From an uncultured Reyranella sp. (lineage in GTDB: Bacteria > Pseudomonadota > Alphaproteobacteria > Reyranellales > Reyranellaceae), in the NCBI RefSeq assembly GCF_945957355.1, contig NZ_CAMFKM010000010.1, positions 161,318 to 225,317 of the forward strand: DNA of 64,000 nt, in the 5' to 3' direction. The notes below the pieces were generated by a model. That model did not search any database. It worked only from the letters and a program-made list of their open reading frames with translations, and was not told the origin of the DNA. Of the stretch, positions 30,207-38,437 are shown in pieces. Position 1 is the first letter of the stretch; the number at the start of each line of letters is the position of its first letter. Both the position numbers and the translations under genes were made by a program.

Positions 30207-31649
30207 TCAAACCGGCGTCGCCTTCCAGAAGTAACGCTTGAAGCCACCGCGCATCTGGTCGTTGTCGCGGATGCGGAAGGTCATGCGCATCTTGGCGCCG
30301 ACCTTCACCTGGTCCTTGTCGCTGTCGGTGAAGTCGGCCATGAAGCGCCCGCCCTCGGGGAAGGTGATCATGCCGTAGTAGGCCGGCGGGTCCGGCGAAT
30401 AGGTGAGCGAGTCGGCAGTGAACGACATCACCGAGCATTCCAGCCCGGCCATCGCGTAGGGATCCTGGCTGTCCATCGCATGGCAGTTGGGATTGACGCA
30501 GACCTGGCTGCGCGGGAACTGCACGGTGCCGCACACCCTGCACTTGCCGCCGACCAGCCCGTAGATCATGTCGCGCTTGCGCCACAGGACCGACAGGGCC
30601 GTCTTCTTGTCGAACTCGGCCCGCATGCCCTTGTCGATCGGCAGCATGTCGTTGAAGGCGAGGAACTTCATGTAGTTCTTCTCTTCCTTGCGACGCGCCA
30701 TCCAGCCGGACAGGCCCTTGCGCGCGGGCAGCTTGTCCTTCTCGGCCGTGACTTCGAAGACCAGCGCATCGACGCCCTGGCCGAAGGCCACGACCATGAT
30801 CCTGTCGCCCGCCTTGGCGCTTTCCAGCGCATCGACCAGCATGACGAGCGCATGGGCCGCGCCGGTATCACCCAGCGAAGCGCCCATCAGGTCGCGCACC
30901 GTGCTCTCGCCGATGCCCGCCATCTTGGCCATCAGCTTGGGCACTGCCGGCATCAGGCTGGGCATGATGAAGTGGGTGATGTCGCCGCCGGTGAGCTTGC
31001 AGGCCGCAAGTGCCGCCTTGATCGCGGGCGGCACGATCTTCGCGTAGCCCTCGTCGCGGATCCAGCGCTCTTCCCAGCCGTAATCGAACTCGGCGTCCTC
31101 GCCGCGGAAGTGATCGACGAAGTCCATCGACACGGAATGGTGGCCGACCAGCCTGGCGATCACGTTCTCGGTGCCGCAGAGCAGCGCCGCCGCGCCATCG
31201 CCGTAGTTGAGTTCGTTGGCCGAAGCGACGCGAGCCATCCGCTTGTCGGCGGCCGCGACCAGAGACGGTGCGCCGTCCCGGGAGGCGTTGAGGCCGGCGA
31301 TCAGCGCCGAGGTGCCGGCCTTCAGCGAACCGCCGACGTCCATCGCCGACAGGTTCTGCTCGACGTTGAGCGCCGTGCCGATCACGCCGGCATTCTGGCG
31401 ATCCTTGAACGGATGGGTCGTTGAGGCGAAGTAGATGTTGCGGACGTCCTCCGCCTTGTGGCTGGTCAGGCAGTCGCGCGACGCCTCGACCGCCATGGTA
31501 ATCGAGTCCTCGTCCCAGTTGGCCATCGAACGCTCGCCCTTGGAGAGCCCGCGCAGGCCCGGGGCGAACCACTTGTTGGCCTCGTACACGGCTTGCCGGT
31601 TGAGACGCAGGCGCGGCACATAGGCGCCATAGGCCACGATTCCGACCAT
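30207..31649 (-). CDS. HMG-CoA synthase-like protein fused to zinc-ribbon/OB-fold (DUF35) domain
   Basis: This 480-residue protein opens like an HMG-CoA synthase (VGIVAYGAYVPRLRLNR). The thiolase-superfamily body spans about residues 1-340. A DUF35 module follows: a zinc ribbon with CRVCG and CVNPNC (about 375-395), then an OB fold to the end. In archaeal HMG-CoA synthases the catalytic Cys sits in ACKAGT; here that segment is SLKAGT (Leu109). The general-acid Glu region IY-G-SES-HP reads IYFASTTHP, and the His region reads HFIMPSLMP. These alignments are from memory. The protein may thus be a CoA-binding scaffold for the thiolase encoded next, or catalyse another reaction. It is the first gene of the minus-strand acyl-CoA group. 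Confidence 0.85.
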   Translation of the reverse strand: MVGIVAYGAYVPRLRLNRQAVYEANKWFAPGLRGLSKGERSMANWDEDSITMAVEASRDCLTSHKAEDVRNIYFASTTHPFKDRQNAGVIGTALNVEQNLSAMDVGGSLKAGTSALIAGLNASRDGAPSLVAAADKRMARVASANELNYGDGAAALLCGTENVIARLVGHHSVSMDFVDHFRGEDAEFDYGWEERWIRDEGYAKIVPPAIKAALAACKLTGGDITHFIMPSLMPAVPKLMAKMAGIGESTVRDLMGASLGDTGAAHALVMLVDALESAKAGDRIMVVAFGQGVDALVFEVTAEKDKLPARKGLSGWMARRKEEKNYMKFLAFNDMLPIDKGMRAEFDKKTALSVLWRKRDMIYGLVGGKCRVCGTVQFPRSQVCVNPNCHAMDSQDPYAMAGLECSVMSFTADSLTYSPDPPAYYGMITFPEGGRFMADFTDSDKDQVKVGAKMRMTFRIRDNDQMRGGFKRYFWKATPV

Positions 31650-31774
31650 CGTTCTTCTTCCTCCACCTGGTCCGACCGAAGTCGGTTCATGAACGAGCGT
31701 TTATGTCGTCGCTCTTAGCGCGGTCGCCCCGGTCGGGCGAGCCGCTTTCTTTGTCCGCATCGTAATGGGCGGAA
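31650..31774 (-). promoter_or_regulatory. Promoter region of the acyl-CoA module, with candidate operators
   Basis: This 125-base gap lies between the HMGS-like gene and the upstream Nudix gene, both on the minus strand. It holds a near-palindrome GAACGAGCGTTT (31691-31702), resembling GAACGnnCGTTC-type TetR operators, and a CCGAC-CGAA-GTCGG inverted repeat (about 31673-31686). TTCATGAA, another palindrome, lies at 31686-31693. No TetR gene is in the window, so regulation is conjectural. Confidence 0.35.
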
Positions 31775-32626
31775 TTATCTTCCGGTCTGCGGAACGCCAC
31801 CGGACGGCGGCATCTCGCGGACGAGGTTGCGGTAACCCGCGCCCTCGGGGATGTGGAGGAACTTCTTGCCGTCCTTCACCTCGACCCAGGGCTGGACGGT
31901 GACGATCTTGCGGGCACTCGCTGCGGAGATTGCGCCGGCGACCGTCTTGCCCTCGGCCAGCAGCTCGAGGTTCTTCGTCGTGGCGTGGACCAGCGTCCGC
32001 TTGCCGGCCTTCGCTTCTTCGATTGCTTCCTGAGGTCCGATCCAGACCGAGTCCGTCGACTCCGACCCGTCGTGCAGGGCGATCTGGTCTTCTGGCGCCT
32101 CGGCCAGGAAGAACCAGGTGTCGAAACGCTTCGGCACGAAGGTCGGCGTAATCCAGTGCGCGTACGGCGTCATCAGCTCGGTTGCGATCTCGAGATCCTC
32201 GGCCTCGACCATGTCGACGATGCTCGCCTCGTCCTTGGCGAGCTTGACGCGCCAGCGCTCCTCGATGCCCTTGAGGTCGGCCGCCCCGATCAACGCCTTA
32301 TGGCCGCGCTTGCGCGCCAGCAGGACGCCGCATTCCTCGAACGCCTCGCGCACGCCGGCAACCCGGAATTTCAGCTCGGCGTCGTCGATCTTGTCGGCGC
32401 CGCCGCAGCGGGCGCGCAGCGACGGAGCGCCGTCTGCTTCCTCGAGCTTGCCGCCGGGGAAGACGAGCGCGCCGGAGAAGGAGTCGATCTGGTGATGGCG
32501 CACGACCATGAAGACTTCGAGCGGCGAGGCGGCATCTCCCGGCTTCGACGGCCGCAGCAGCAGCACGGTAGTGGCGGGCCGCGGAGGCGATGCCTCATTC
32601 TTAGAATCGTTCATGTCTTCCTGCAT
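31775..32626 (-). CDS. Nudix hydrolase (NUDT7/NUDT19-like)
   Basis: This protein of 283 residues (279 from the second Met) has a split Nudix box: the G-G-x-L-E-E part in LVFPGGKLEEADG (about residues 55-67) and REAFEECGVLL (about 93-103). They are separated by an insertion longer than the usual five residues, as in NUDT19-type enzymes. That eukaryotic relative cleaves coenzyme A and acyl-CoA, and the neighbouring acyl-CoA genes would suit such a role, but this is inference. It is divergent from the DUF308 gene. Confidence 0.85.
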   Translation of the reverse strand: MQEDMNDSKNEASPPRPATTVLLLRPSKPGDAASPLEVFMVVRHHQIDSFSGALVFPGGKLEEADGAPSLRARCGGADKIDDAELKFRVAGVREAFEECGVLLARKRGHKALIGAADLKGIEERWRVKLAKDEASIVDMVEAEDLEIATELMTPYAHWITPTFVPKRFDTWFFLAEAPEDQIALHDGSESTDSVWIGPQEAIEEAKAGKRTLVHATTKNLELLAEGKTVAGAISAASARKIVTVQPWVEVKDGKKFLHIPEGAGYRNLVREMPPSGGVPQTGR

Positions 32627-32720
32627 TCCTGTGACGCTTCAGTGTCCCATACAACCGGCGACAGTGCCATTGCGCGGGTGTATCCTGACATTGTCCATTC
32701 CGCTCTGAAGGAGCATCGCC

Positions 32721-33305
32721 ATGACAATGTCCACCAACACTCCGCTTCCGCCCAATCTGGCGGAGGGCCTCAAGGTCCTTCGTGCCAAGTGGGGATGGAT
32801 CGTGGCGCTGGGCGTCGTGTTCCTGATCGCCGGCTTCATCGCGCTGGGCAGCGCCGTCGCCGCCACCGCCTCGGCCGTCATGATCGTCGGCATCATGATG
32901 ATCATGGGCGGCGTCGCGGAAATCGTCGCCGCCTTCAGCGTCAAGGGCTGGGGCAAGTTCGCCGTCTGGATGCTGCTCGGCCTGCTCTATGTCGGCGCCG
33001 GCGTCATCGCCATCGGCAACCCCTTCGCCGCGGCCACCATCCTCACACTGATGCTGGGCGCGGCCCTCGTGGCCGGTGGCGTTCTCCGCATCTTCCTCGC
33101 CTTCAGCATGAAGTCCGCCGGCAAGCCGTGGGGCTGGGTCGTCGTCTCCGGACTCGTGACCCTGCTGCTGGGCGCCATGATCATCGCCCAGTGGCCGGCC
33201 TCCAGCTTCTTCGTGCTGGGCATCTTCCTCGGCATCGACCTGATCTTCATCGGCTCGGGCTGGGTGACGATGGGGCTGGCGCTGAAGAACCGCCCCGCCG
33301 CCTGA
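32721..33305 (+). CDS. DUF308 (HdeD-like) membrane protein
   Basis: This 194-residue protein has six evenly spaced hydrophobic helices in three hairpin pairs (first: WIVALGVVFLIAGFIALGSA). This is the layout of DUF308/HdeD proteins, linked in enterobacteria to acid resistance. AAGGAGC precedes the ATG at 32721. It stops 4 bases before the convergent MDR gene. The role here is unknown. Confidence 0.88.
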   Translation: MTMSTNTPLPPNLAEGLKVLRAKWGWIVALGVVFLIAGFIALGSAVAATASAVMIVGIMMIMGGVAEIVAAFSVKGWGKFAVWMLLGLLYVGAGVIAIGNPFAAATILTLMLGAALVAGGVLRIFLAFSMKSAGKPWGWVVVSGLVTLLLGAMIIAQWPASSFFVLGIFLGIDLIFIGSGWVTMGLALKNRPAA

Positions 33306-33309
33306 GGCG

Positions 33310-34338
33310 CTACTTCCGGGTCGGATCCTCGGCGACCTGCACCAGCAGCTTGCCGAAGTTCCGGCCCTTGAGCAGGCCGATGAAGGCCTCGGGCGCGTTC
33401 TCGATGCCCTTCACGACATCCTCGCGGTACTTGATCTTGCCGGCCCTCACGAGCGGCGGCACTTCCTTCCAGAAGTCGGCCATCTGGCCGAAGTGATCGG
33501 AGACGATGAAACCGGTCACGGTGGCACGCTTGATCAGCAGCAGGCGCCAGTCGGGACCGGGGTTCATCTGCATGTCGTTGTACTGCGAGATCAGGCCACA
33601 GAGCGGCACGCGCGCGAAGTCGTTGAGCTGCGGTACGACGGCCGCCTGTACCGCCCCGCCCACGTTCTCGAAGTAGATGTCGATGCCCTTGGGCGCCGCC
33701 GCCCGCAGCTCCTTGAACAGGTTCCCCCCCGCCGCGCGATAGTCGACGCAGGCGTCGAAGCCCAGCTCGTTCACGACGTAGTCGCACTTCTCCTTGCCGC
33801 CGGCGATGCCGACCGCGCGGCAGCCTCTGAGCTTGGCGAGCTGCCCGACCACGGAACCGACGGCGCCGGACGCCGCCGAAACCACGACGGTCTCGCCCGC
33901 CTTGGGCTTGCCGATTTCCATCAGGCCCCACCACGCCGTCATGCCCGGCATGCCGAGCACCGACAGCGCAGTCGAGAGCGGCGCGGCGTCGGGGTCGGGG
34001 TCGAGCTTCATCGACATGTCGCCGGTCGAGCAGGCGTAACTCTGCCAGCCGGCATACTCGACGACATAGTCGCCTTCCTTGAAGCGCGGGTTTTTCGACT
34101 TCACGACCTGGCCCACCGTGCCGCCGACCATCGCGTCGCCGAGATTGACGTTCGACGCGTAGCCCTTGGCCTCGGCCATGCGGCCGCGCATGTAGGGATC
34201 GAGCGACAGCCAAATCGTGCGCGACAGGTATTCGCCGTCCTTCGGCTCGGGAATCGCCTGGTCGACGACCTCGAAATTGCCGGGCGTTGGTTCGCCCTGC
34301 GGTCGTGACTTCAGCAAGACGCGACGATTGGTGGCCAT
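33310..34338 (-). CDS. NADP-dependent zinc-free medium-chain oxidoreductase (CurA/PTGR-like)
   Basis: This 342-residue protein, starting at ATG 34338 behind GGAGGATTCC, belongs to the leukotriene B4 12-hydroxydehydrogenase/prostaglandin reductase branch of MDR enzymes. Landmarks are RTIWLSLDPYMRGRM (about residues 38-52), VVVSAASGAVGSVVGQLAKL over the NADP site (core about 150-165), and DIYFENVGG (about 220-228). These enzymes reduce activated C=C bonds with NADPH. There are no structural zinc cysteines. It is divergent from the alpha/beta hydrolase gene and convergent with the DUF308 gene. Confidence 0.93.
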   Translation of the reverse strand: MATNRRVLLKSRPQGEPTPGNFEVVDQAIPEPKDGEYLSRTIWLSLDPYMRGRMAEAKGYASNVNLGDAMVGGTVGQVVKSKNPRFKEGDYVVEYAGWQSYACSTGDMSMKLDPDPDAAPLSTALSVLGMPGMTAWWGLMEIGKPKAGETVVVSAASGAVGSVVGQLAKLRGCRAVGIAGGKEKCDYVVNELGFDACVDYRAAGGNLFKELRAAAPKGIDIYFENVGGAVQAAVVPQLNDFARVPLCGLISQYNDMQMNPGPDWRLLLIKRATVTGFIVSDHFGQMADFWKEVPPLVRAGKIKYREDVVKGIENAPEAFIGLLKGRNFGKLLVQVAEDPTRK

Positions 34339-34402
34339 GGAATCCTCCGTTGGTTTGCGGCACGGTATCATGCCAATGAAAACCCCGAAAACGCTGAGCT
34401 GA

Positions 34403-35125
34403 ATGACCGCGTCCCGTACCTATGTCTGTCTACCCGGCGCCTGGATGGGCGCCTGGACCTGGAAATTCGTGATCGAACGCCTGACCGCGGCGGGCCATGA
34501 CGCCCGCGCGCTGACCTTTCGCGGCGTCGGCGAGCGCGCGGCGGAACTGTCGCCCGAACTCGACAACGACGTGTTCCTCGCCGACACGATCGCCACCCTG
34601 GAGAAGGAAGACCTGCGCGACATCGTGCTGGTCGGCCACAGTTTCGGCAGCCTGATCGCGACGCTGGTGACCGATCGCATCCCCGAGCGGATCGGCCATC
34701 TCGTCATCGTCGACGGCGGCATTGCGACCGACGGCCAGTCGATCTTCGGCCGCATTCCGCCCGAGATCGTGGCCAAGCGGAAGAAGTTGATAAAGATCGT
34801 GAACGACACCGAGGTGCTGCCCTTCGCGCCGGTCGGCAGCCTGATCATCGACGATCCGGAACTGGCGGCCTGGACGCACAGCCAGCTCACGCCGCATCCG
34901 CTCGCCTGCTACACCAAGCCGATCACGCTCCATCATCCTGCCGGCAACGGCCGCCCTATGACCTACATCGCCTGCACCAAGCCGCGCTATCCTGTGTCGG
35001 CCGGCATGCACGAGAAGGTCCAGGCGATGCCGCATGTCCGCTACCGTTCGATAGAAGCCGGCCACAACTGCATCCTCTCGGCGCCGGACCTGGTGGCCGC
35101 GGAGCTGCTGGCGATTCCGCTTTAG
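34403..35125 (+). CDS. Alpha/beta hydrolase
   Basis: This 240-residue single-domain alpha/beta hydrolase resembles the salicylate/plant methylesterase-like group. The oxyanion loop is CLPGAWMGAWTWKFV (about residues 9-23), the nucleophile elbow is VGHSFGSLIA (about 77-86), and the catalytic His lies in IEAGHNCILSAP near the C terminus. No signal peptide is seen. The substrate is not determined. It ends 9 bases before the convergent SDR gene. Confidence 0.9.
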   Translation: MTASRTYVCLPGAWMGAWTWKFVIERLTAAGHDARALTFRGVGERAAELSPELDNDVFLADTIATLEKEDLRDIVLVGHSFGSLIATLVTDRIPERIGHLVIVDGGIATDGQSIFGRIPPEIVAKRKKLIKIVNDTEVLPFAPVGSLIIDDPELAAWTHSQLTPHPLACYTKPITLHHPAGNGRPMTYIACTKPRYPVSAGMHEKVQAMPHVRYRSIEAGHNCILSAPDLVAAELLAIPL

Positions 35126-35134
35126 CGGGGACTG

Positions 35135-35878
35135 TTAGAACGACTCCTTATACGGCCGCAGGTCGATCTCGTGCGTCCAGGCGCTGCGGTGCTGGCGATG
35201 GAGGTGCCAGTAGCTGTCGGCGATCGCGTCGATGTTCAGCAGTCCGTCCGGACCGGCCTTCTCGGCGCGGTCGGGCATGCGCGATAGCAGACGCTCGCCC
35301 TCGATGCCGCCGTCGATGATCGCGTGCGCGACATGAATGCCCTGCGGGCCGAATTCGCGGGCCATCGACTGCACCATCAGCCTGAGCCCGCCCTTGGTCG
35401 CGTTGAAGGCTGCGAACCGCGGCCGGCCGCGCAACGAGCCCGAGGCGCCGGTGAAGATCACCGTGCCGCGTCCGAGCGGCGCCAGCCGGCGCATGGCTTC
35501 GCGGCCGAACAGGAAGCCGCCGAAACAGCCGACCCGCCACGAGTCCTCGAAATGCTGCGCCGTCATCTCGCGGAAATCCACGGCGGCGTTGTTGCCCATG
35601 TTGAACACCAGCAGGTCGGCCGGCGCGCCGTCCGCGTCGTCTGCCATCGCCCGGTCGAACAGCGCGACGACCTCGTTCTCCTTCGTGCCGTCGACCACGA
35701 CCGCCGTCGCCGAGCCGCCGGCCTCGCAGATTCCCTGCACGACCTTGTCGATCTTGGGCCCGGTGCGACCGGCCACCAGCACGTGATAGCCCTCTTTCGC
35801 AAAGCGGCGGCTTGCCGCCGCGCCCAGGCCGCGTTCGGCGCCCACGCCCAGCACGACCGCCTTCGTCTTCTTCGCCAT
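35135..35878 (-). CDS. SDR-family protein with catalytic Tyr replaced by Phe
   Basis: This 247-residue short-chain dehydrogenase-fold protein, starting at ATG 35878 behind GAGGAGC, has an altered cofactor loop GVGAERGLG (residues about 11-19). The catalytic YxxxK reads FNATK (Phe158, Lys162). The rest of the active site, SLRGRPRFAAF, and the C-terminal VAHAIIDGGIEGE are typical of a recognisable SDR subgroup. Loss of Tyr should abolish classical dehydrogenase chemistry, so it may be a binding protein or use another mechanism. It is divergent from the thioesterase pair. Confidence 0.85.
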   Translation of the reverse strand: MAKKTKAVVLGVGAERGLGAAASRRFAKEGYHVLVAGRTGPKIDKVVQGICEAGGSATAVVVDGTKENEVVALFDRAMADDADGAPADLLVFNMGNNAAVDFREMTAQHFEDSWRVGCFGGFLFGREAMRRLAPLGRGTVIFTGASGSLRGRPRFAAFNATKGGLRLMVQSMAREFGPQGIHVAHAIIDGGIEGERLLSRMPDRAEKAGPDGLLNIDAIADSYWHLHRQHRSAWTHEIDLRPYKESF

Positions 35879-35946
35879 GTTCGCTCCTCGCAACGCCGTT
35901 GCACGGAACTTGCGGTGCGCGGGGCCGCTTCGCTACGGTCGGTCGC

Positions 35947-36459
35947 ATGAAATTAGCTCCATACCCCATGATCGATCTCGATCTCGCGGCGCCGCTCGAC
36001 CGGCACAACGCCACCGTGCTGCCCGACTGGATCGACTGGAACGGTCACATGAACGTCGGCTACTACGTCGTGGCCTTCGACAAGGCGACGGACACGCTGT
36101 GCCAGCAATTCGGCTGCGGCTACGAATATACGCGCGACGAGATCGGCATGACCTTCGTGCTCGAGGCACACGTCACCTACGATCGCGAGGTCAAGGAAGG
36201 CGATCCCCTGCGCATCACCACGCAGATCCTCGACCACGACGCCAAGCGCATCCACTACATCCACATGATGTATCACGCGAAGGAAGGCTATCTCGCCGCC
36301 ACCAACGAACTCATGCTGATGAACATCGACTACAAGACCCGCCGCTCGGCGCCGTGGCCCGACTTCGCCATGGAGCGCATCGAGAAGCTCGCCGCGGCCC
36401 ACGCCGCCCTCCCCCGCCCGGCCCAGGCCGGCCGCCTCATCGGAATCAAGAAGAAGTAA
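35947..36459 (+). CDS. Hot-dog thioesterase (first of tandem pair)
   Basis: This 170-residue 4HBT-type acyl-CoA thioesterase has the signature WIDWNGHMNVGYYVVAFDKA (core near residues 30-45). The later TFVLEAHVTYDREVKEGDPL matches the betainyl-CoA/carnitine-associated thioesterase group. A later Met (35968) is a possible alternative start. It is followed after 8 bases by a clear paralogue. The acyl group is unknown. Confidence 0.9.
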   Translation: MKLAPYPMIDLDLAAPLDRHNATVLPDWIDWNGHMNVGYYVVAFDKATDTLCQQFGCGYEYTRDEIGMTFVLEAHVTYDREVKEGDPLRITTQILDHDAKRIHYIHMMYHAKEGYLAATNELMLMNIDYKTRRSAPWPDFAMERIEKLAAAHAALPRPAQAGRLIGIKKK

Positions 36460-36467
36460 CAGCGTCC

Positions 36468-36986
36468 ATGCTTCAGTCCCTGCCGTACGAACTTCCCGAA
36501 CTGATCACCCGCGCCCCGCTCGACACCCACCGCTCCACCGTCCTTCCCGAATGGGTCGACTGGAACGGCCACATGAACGTGGCCTTCTATGTCACCGCCT
36601 TCGACCAGGCCTCCGGTGCCTTCATGCGCAACATGGGACTGGGCCGCCGCTACGTCGACGGCAAACTCGGCATGACCTTCGTGCTCGAGACCCACGTCAC
36701 CTACGATCGCGAGCTGCGCGAGGGCGCGCCGATGCGCTTCACCACCCAGCTGCTCGGGCGCGACGCCAAGAAGGTCCATCTCTTCCACGAGATGTACCAT
36801 TCCGAGCAGGATTATCTGGCGGCAACCAACGAGACGATCCTGATGAACATCGACTACACATCGCGCCGCTCCGCACCGTGGCCAGTCCCGGTGACCGAGC
36901 GCCTCGACGCGATCTGGGAGACCCACAAGGTTCTGCCCAAGCCAGCCAAGGCCGGCCGCGTCATGGGTCTTTCGAAGAAGAGCTAG
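36468..36986 (+). CDS. Hot-dog thioesterase (second of tandem pair)
   Basis: This 172-residue paralogue of the preceding gene aligns along its whole length. It shares PEWVDWNGHMNVAFYVTAFD, GMTFVLETHVTYDRELREG, ATNETILMNIDY and RRSAPWP, with the same C-terminal PAKAGRVMGL pattern. The two probably arose by tandem duplication and may form a hetero-oligomer or act on different acyl-CoAs. Its last 26 bases overlap the convergent GNAT gene. Confidence 0.9.
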   Translation: MLQSLPYELPELITRAPLDTHRSTVLPEWVDWNGHMNVAFYVTAFDQASGAFMRNMGLGRRYVDGKLGMTFVLETHVTYDRELREGAPMRFTTQLLGRDAKKVHLFHEMYHSEQDYLAATNETILMNIDYTSRRSAPWPVPVTERLDAIWETHKVLPKPAKAGRVMGLSKKS

Positions 36987-37479
36987 CGAGCGCGGCCAGC
37001 GCCTCGCCGCTCAGGCGATAGGGCAGCCAGTTGCGGATCCAGCGATAGCCCAGGCGCTCATAGAAGCCGCGCGCCGGGTTCCAGTCGAGGACGTTGAGGT
37101 CGATGCGCTTGTAGCCCTTGGCCGCGCATTCGAGGGCGAGGCCCCGCATCAGCGCGCGGGCCACGCCGCCGCGGCGCTCCTCGGGCACGACCCAGATATC
37201 CTCGATGAAGATGCCGCGGGCGGCGGTCCAGACCGAGTAGTTGAACGTGTAGAGAATGAAGCCCACGGGCCTGGTCCCGCGCTCGGCGATCAGGGCGGCG
37301 AATTGCGGGTTCTCGCCGAAGCCGTCGCGCGCCAGGGTCTCAGGCGTCGAGCCGACGGCGTCGGGCTCGTCCTCGTAGGTCGCGAGATCGACCGAGAAAC
37401 GATGCAGCGTGTCGACGTCCGCGATCGTCGCCGGTCGCACCACCAGCTTCTGCAGATCAGACGGCAAGATAGCCTCCAT
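36961..37479 (-). CDS. GNAT-family N-acetyltransferase
   Basis: This 172-residue protein has the GNAT acetyl-CoA-binding motif A: IEDIWVVPEERRGGVARALM (about residues 91-110, R-R-G-G-V-A in place of Q-x-x-G-x-G/A). Motif B, LNVLDWNPARGFYERLGY, lies at about 129-146. It resembles the spermidine/diamine acetyltransferase-like branch. Its start overlaps the end of the upstream SDR gene by 23 bases, so it is coupled to that operon, and its end overlaps the convergent thioesterase gene. Confidence 0.88.
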   Translation of the reverse strand: MEAILPSDLQKLVVRPATIADVDTLHRFSVDLATYEDEPDAVGSTPETLARDGFGENPQFAALIAERGTRPVGFILYTFNYSVWTAARGIFIEDIWVVPEERRGGVARALMRGLALECAAKGYKRIDLNVLDWNPARGFYERLGYRWIRNWLPYRLSGEALAALASSSSKDP

Positions 37480-38212
37480 CGACCGGCAGGATGGCGCCGG
37501 TGATGTAGCTCGCGGCCTCGGAGCAAAGGAACACCACCGGCCCGGCCAGCTCCTCCGGCTGGCCGACGCGCTTCATCGGCACGTGCGCCAGGAAGCCGTC
37601 CAGCTTCTTCGGATCGGCACGCGTCACCTCCGTCATCGCCGTGGCGATGATACCCGGCGCCAGCGCGTTCACCCGCACGCCGTCGGGCGCCAGCTCGGTC
37701 GCGAGCGCCCGCGTGAACTGGGCCAGTGCGCCCTTCGAGACGGGATAGACACCACTGCCGGCCGGCGCGACGAAGGAGTTGATCGAGGCGATGTTCACGA
37801 TGCTGCCCTTCGTGTGCTTCAGCTGCTCGATGAAGGCCATGGTGACATTGAACGGTCCCTGGACGTTCACCTCCATCGTGCGTTCCCAGCGCGCCCGGCC
37901 ATCCGGCTCGGTCAGGCCGCCGCGCAGGAAGATGCCGGCATTGTTGACCAGGATGCTGATCGGGCCGACCAGCAGGGAGATGTCCTGCGCGAGCTTGGCG
38001 CAGCTTTCCTCGTCCGTGACGTCGAGCGCATGGCCGCGCGCCTCGCCGCCCGCCTTGACGATGCTGTCGGCAATCGCGCGCGCGGCCTCCAGATCGACGT
38101 CGGTGACGATGACGCGAGCGCCCGCGGCCGCCAGACCGCGCGCGATGGCGGCGCCGTTGCCGCGGCCCGCACCGGTGACCAGCGCCAACCGGCCCTTGAG
38201 CGTGTCCTTCAT
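37457..38212 (-). CDS. SDR-family oxidoreductase
   Basis: This 251-residue classical SDR has TGAGRGNG at the cofactor site (about residues 13-20; Asn replaces the usual Ile), NNAG (about 88-91), Ser in NIASINS and YPVSK as catalytic YxxxK. It ends GAILPVDGGYLAV like FabG-type enzymes. The ATG at 38212 has GGAGG just upstream and overlaps the DUF2783 stop by four bases. The context suggests a dehydrogenation step after the upstream FAD monooxygenase. Confidence 0.92.
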   Translation of the reverse strand: MKDTLKGRLALVTGAGRGNGAAIARGLAAAGARVIVTDVDLEAARAIADSIVKAGGEARGHALDVTDEESCAKLAQDISLLVGPISILVNNAGIFLRGGLTEPDGRARWERTMEVNVQGPFNVTMAFIEQLKHTKGSIVNIASINSFVAPAGSGVYPVSKGALAQFTRALATELAPDGVRVNALAPGIIATAMTEVTRADPKKLDGFLAHVPMKRVGQPEELAGPVVFLCSEAASYITGAILPVDGGYLAV

Positions 38213-38427
38213 GCCTCCTCCATCGTCTCGCGTGCGGCCCTCAGCGCCTCGCGCAGCACCGCCTCGTCGCCCACATGGTTTGCGAGCAGAAGGATCAGCC
38301 GCGCGTCGAAGGCGCGGCACTGCTCGTCGCTGAGATCACGATGCGCATCGACGATCGCGTTATAGACGTCGTCGGGGCGCGCGAGGTTCAAGGTGCGGCG
38401 CAACGCACCCGTCGAGGTGTCGGCCAT
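38209..38427 (-). CDS. DUF2783 small protein
   Basis: This 72-residue soluble protein has the DUF2783 pattern: NLARPDDVYNAIVDAHRDLS followed by a helical C-terminal half (ANHVGDEAVLREALRAA). Members are typically encoded next to FAD-dependent hydroxylases, as here (10-base gap downstream of the monooxygenase gene), but their function is unknown. Its stop overlaps the SDR start as ATGA. GAGGAGACC precedes the start. Confidence 0.82.
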   Translation of the reverse strand: MADTSTGALRRTLNLARPDDVYNAIVDAHRDLSDEQCRAFDARLILLLANHVGDEAVLREALRAARETMEEA

Positions 38428-38437
38428 GGTGGTCTCC

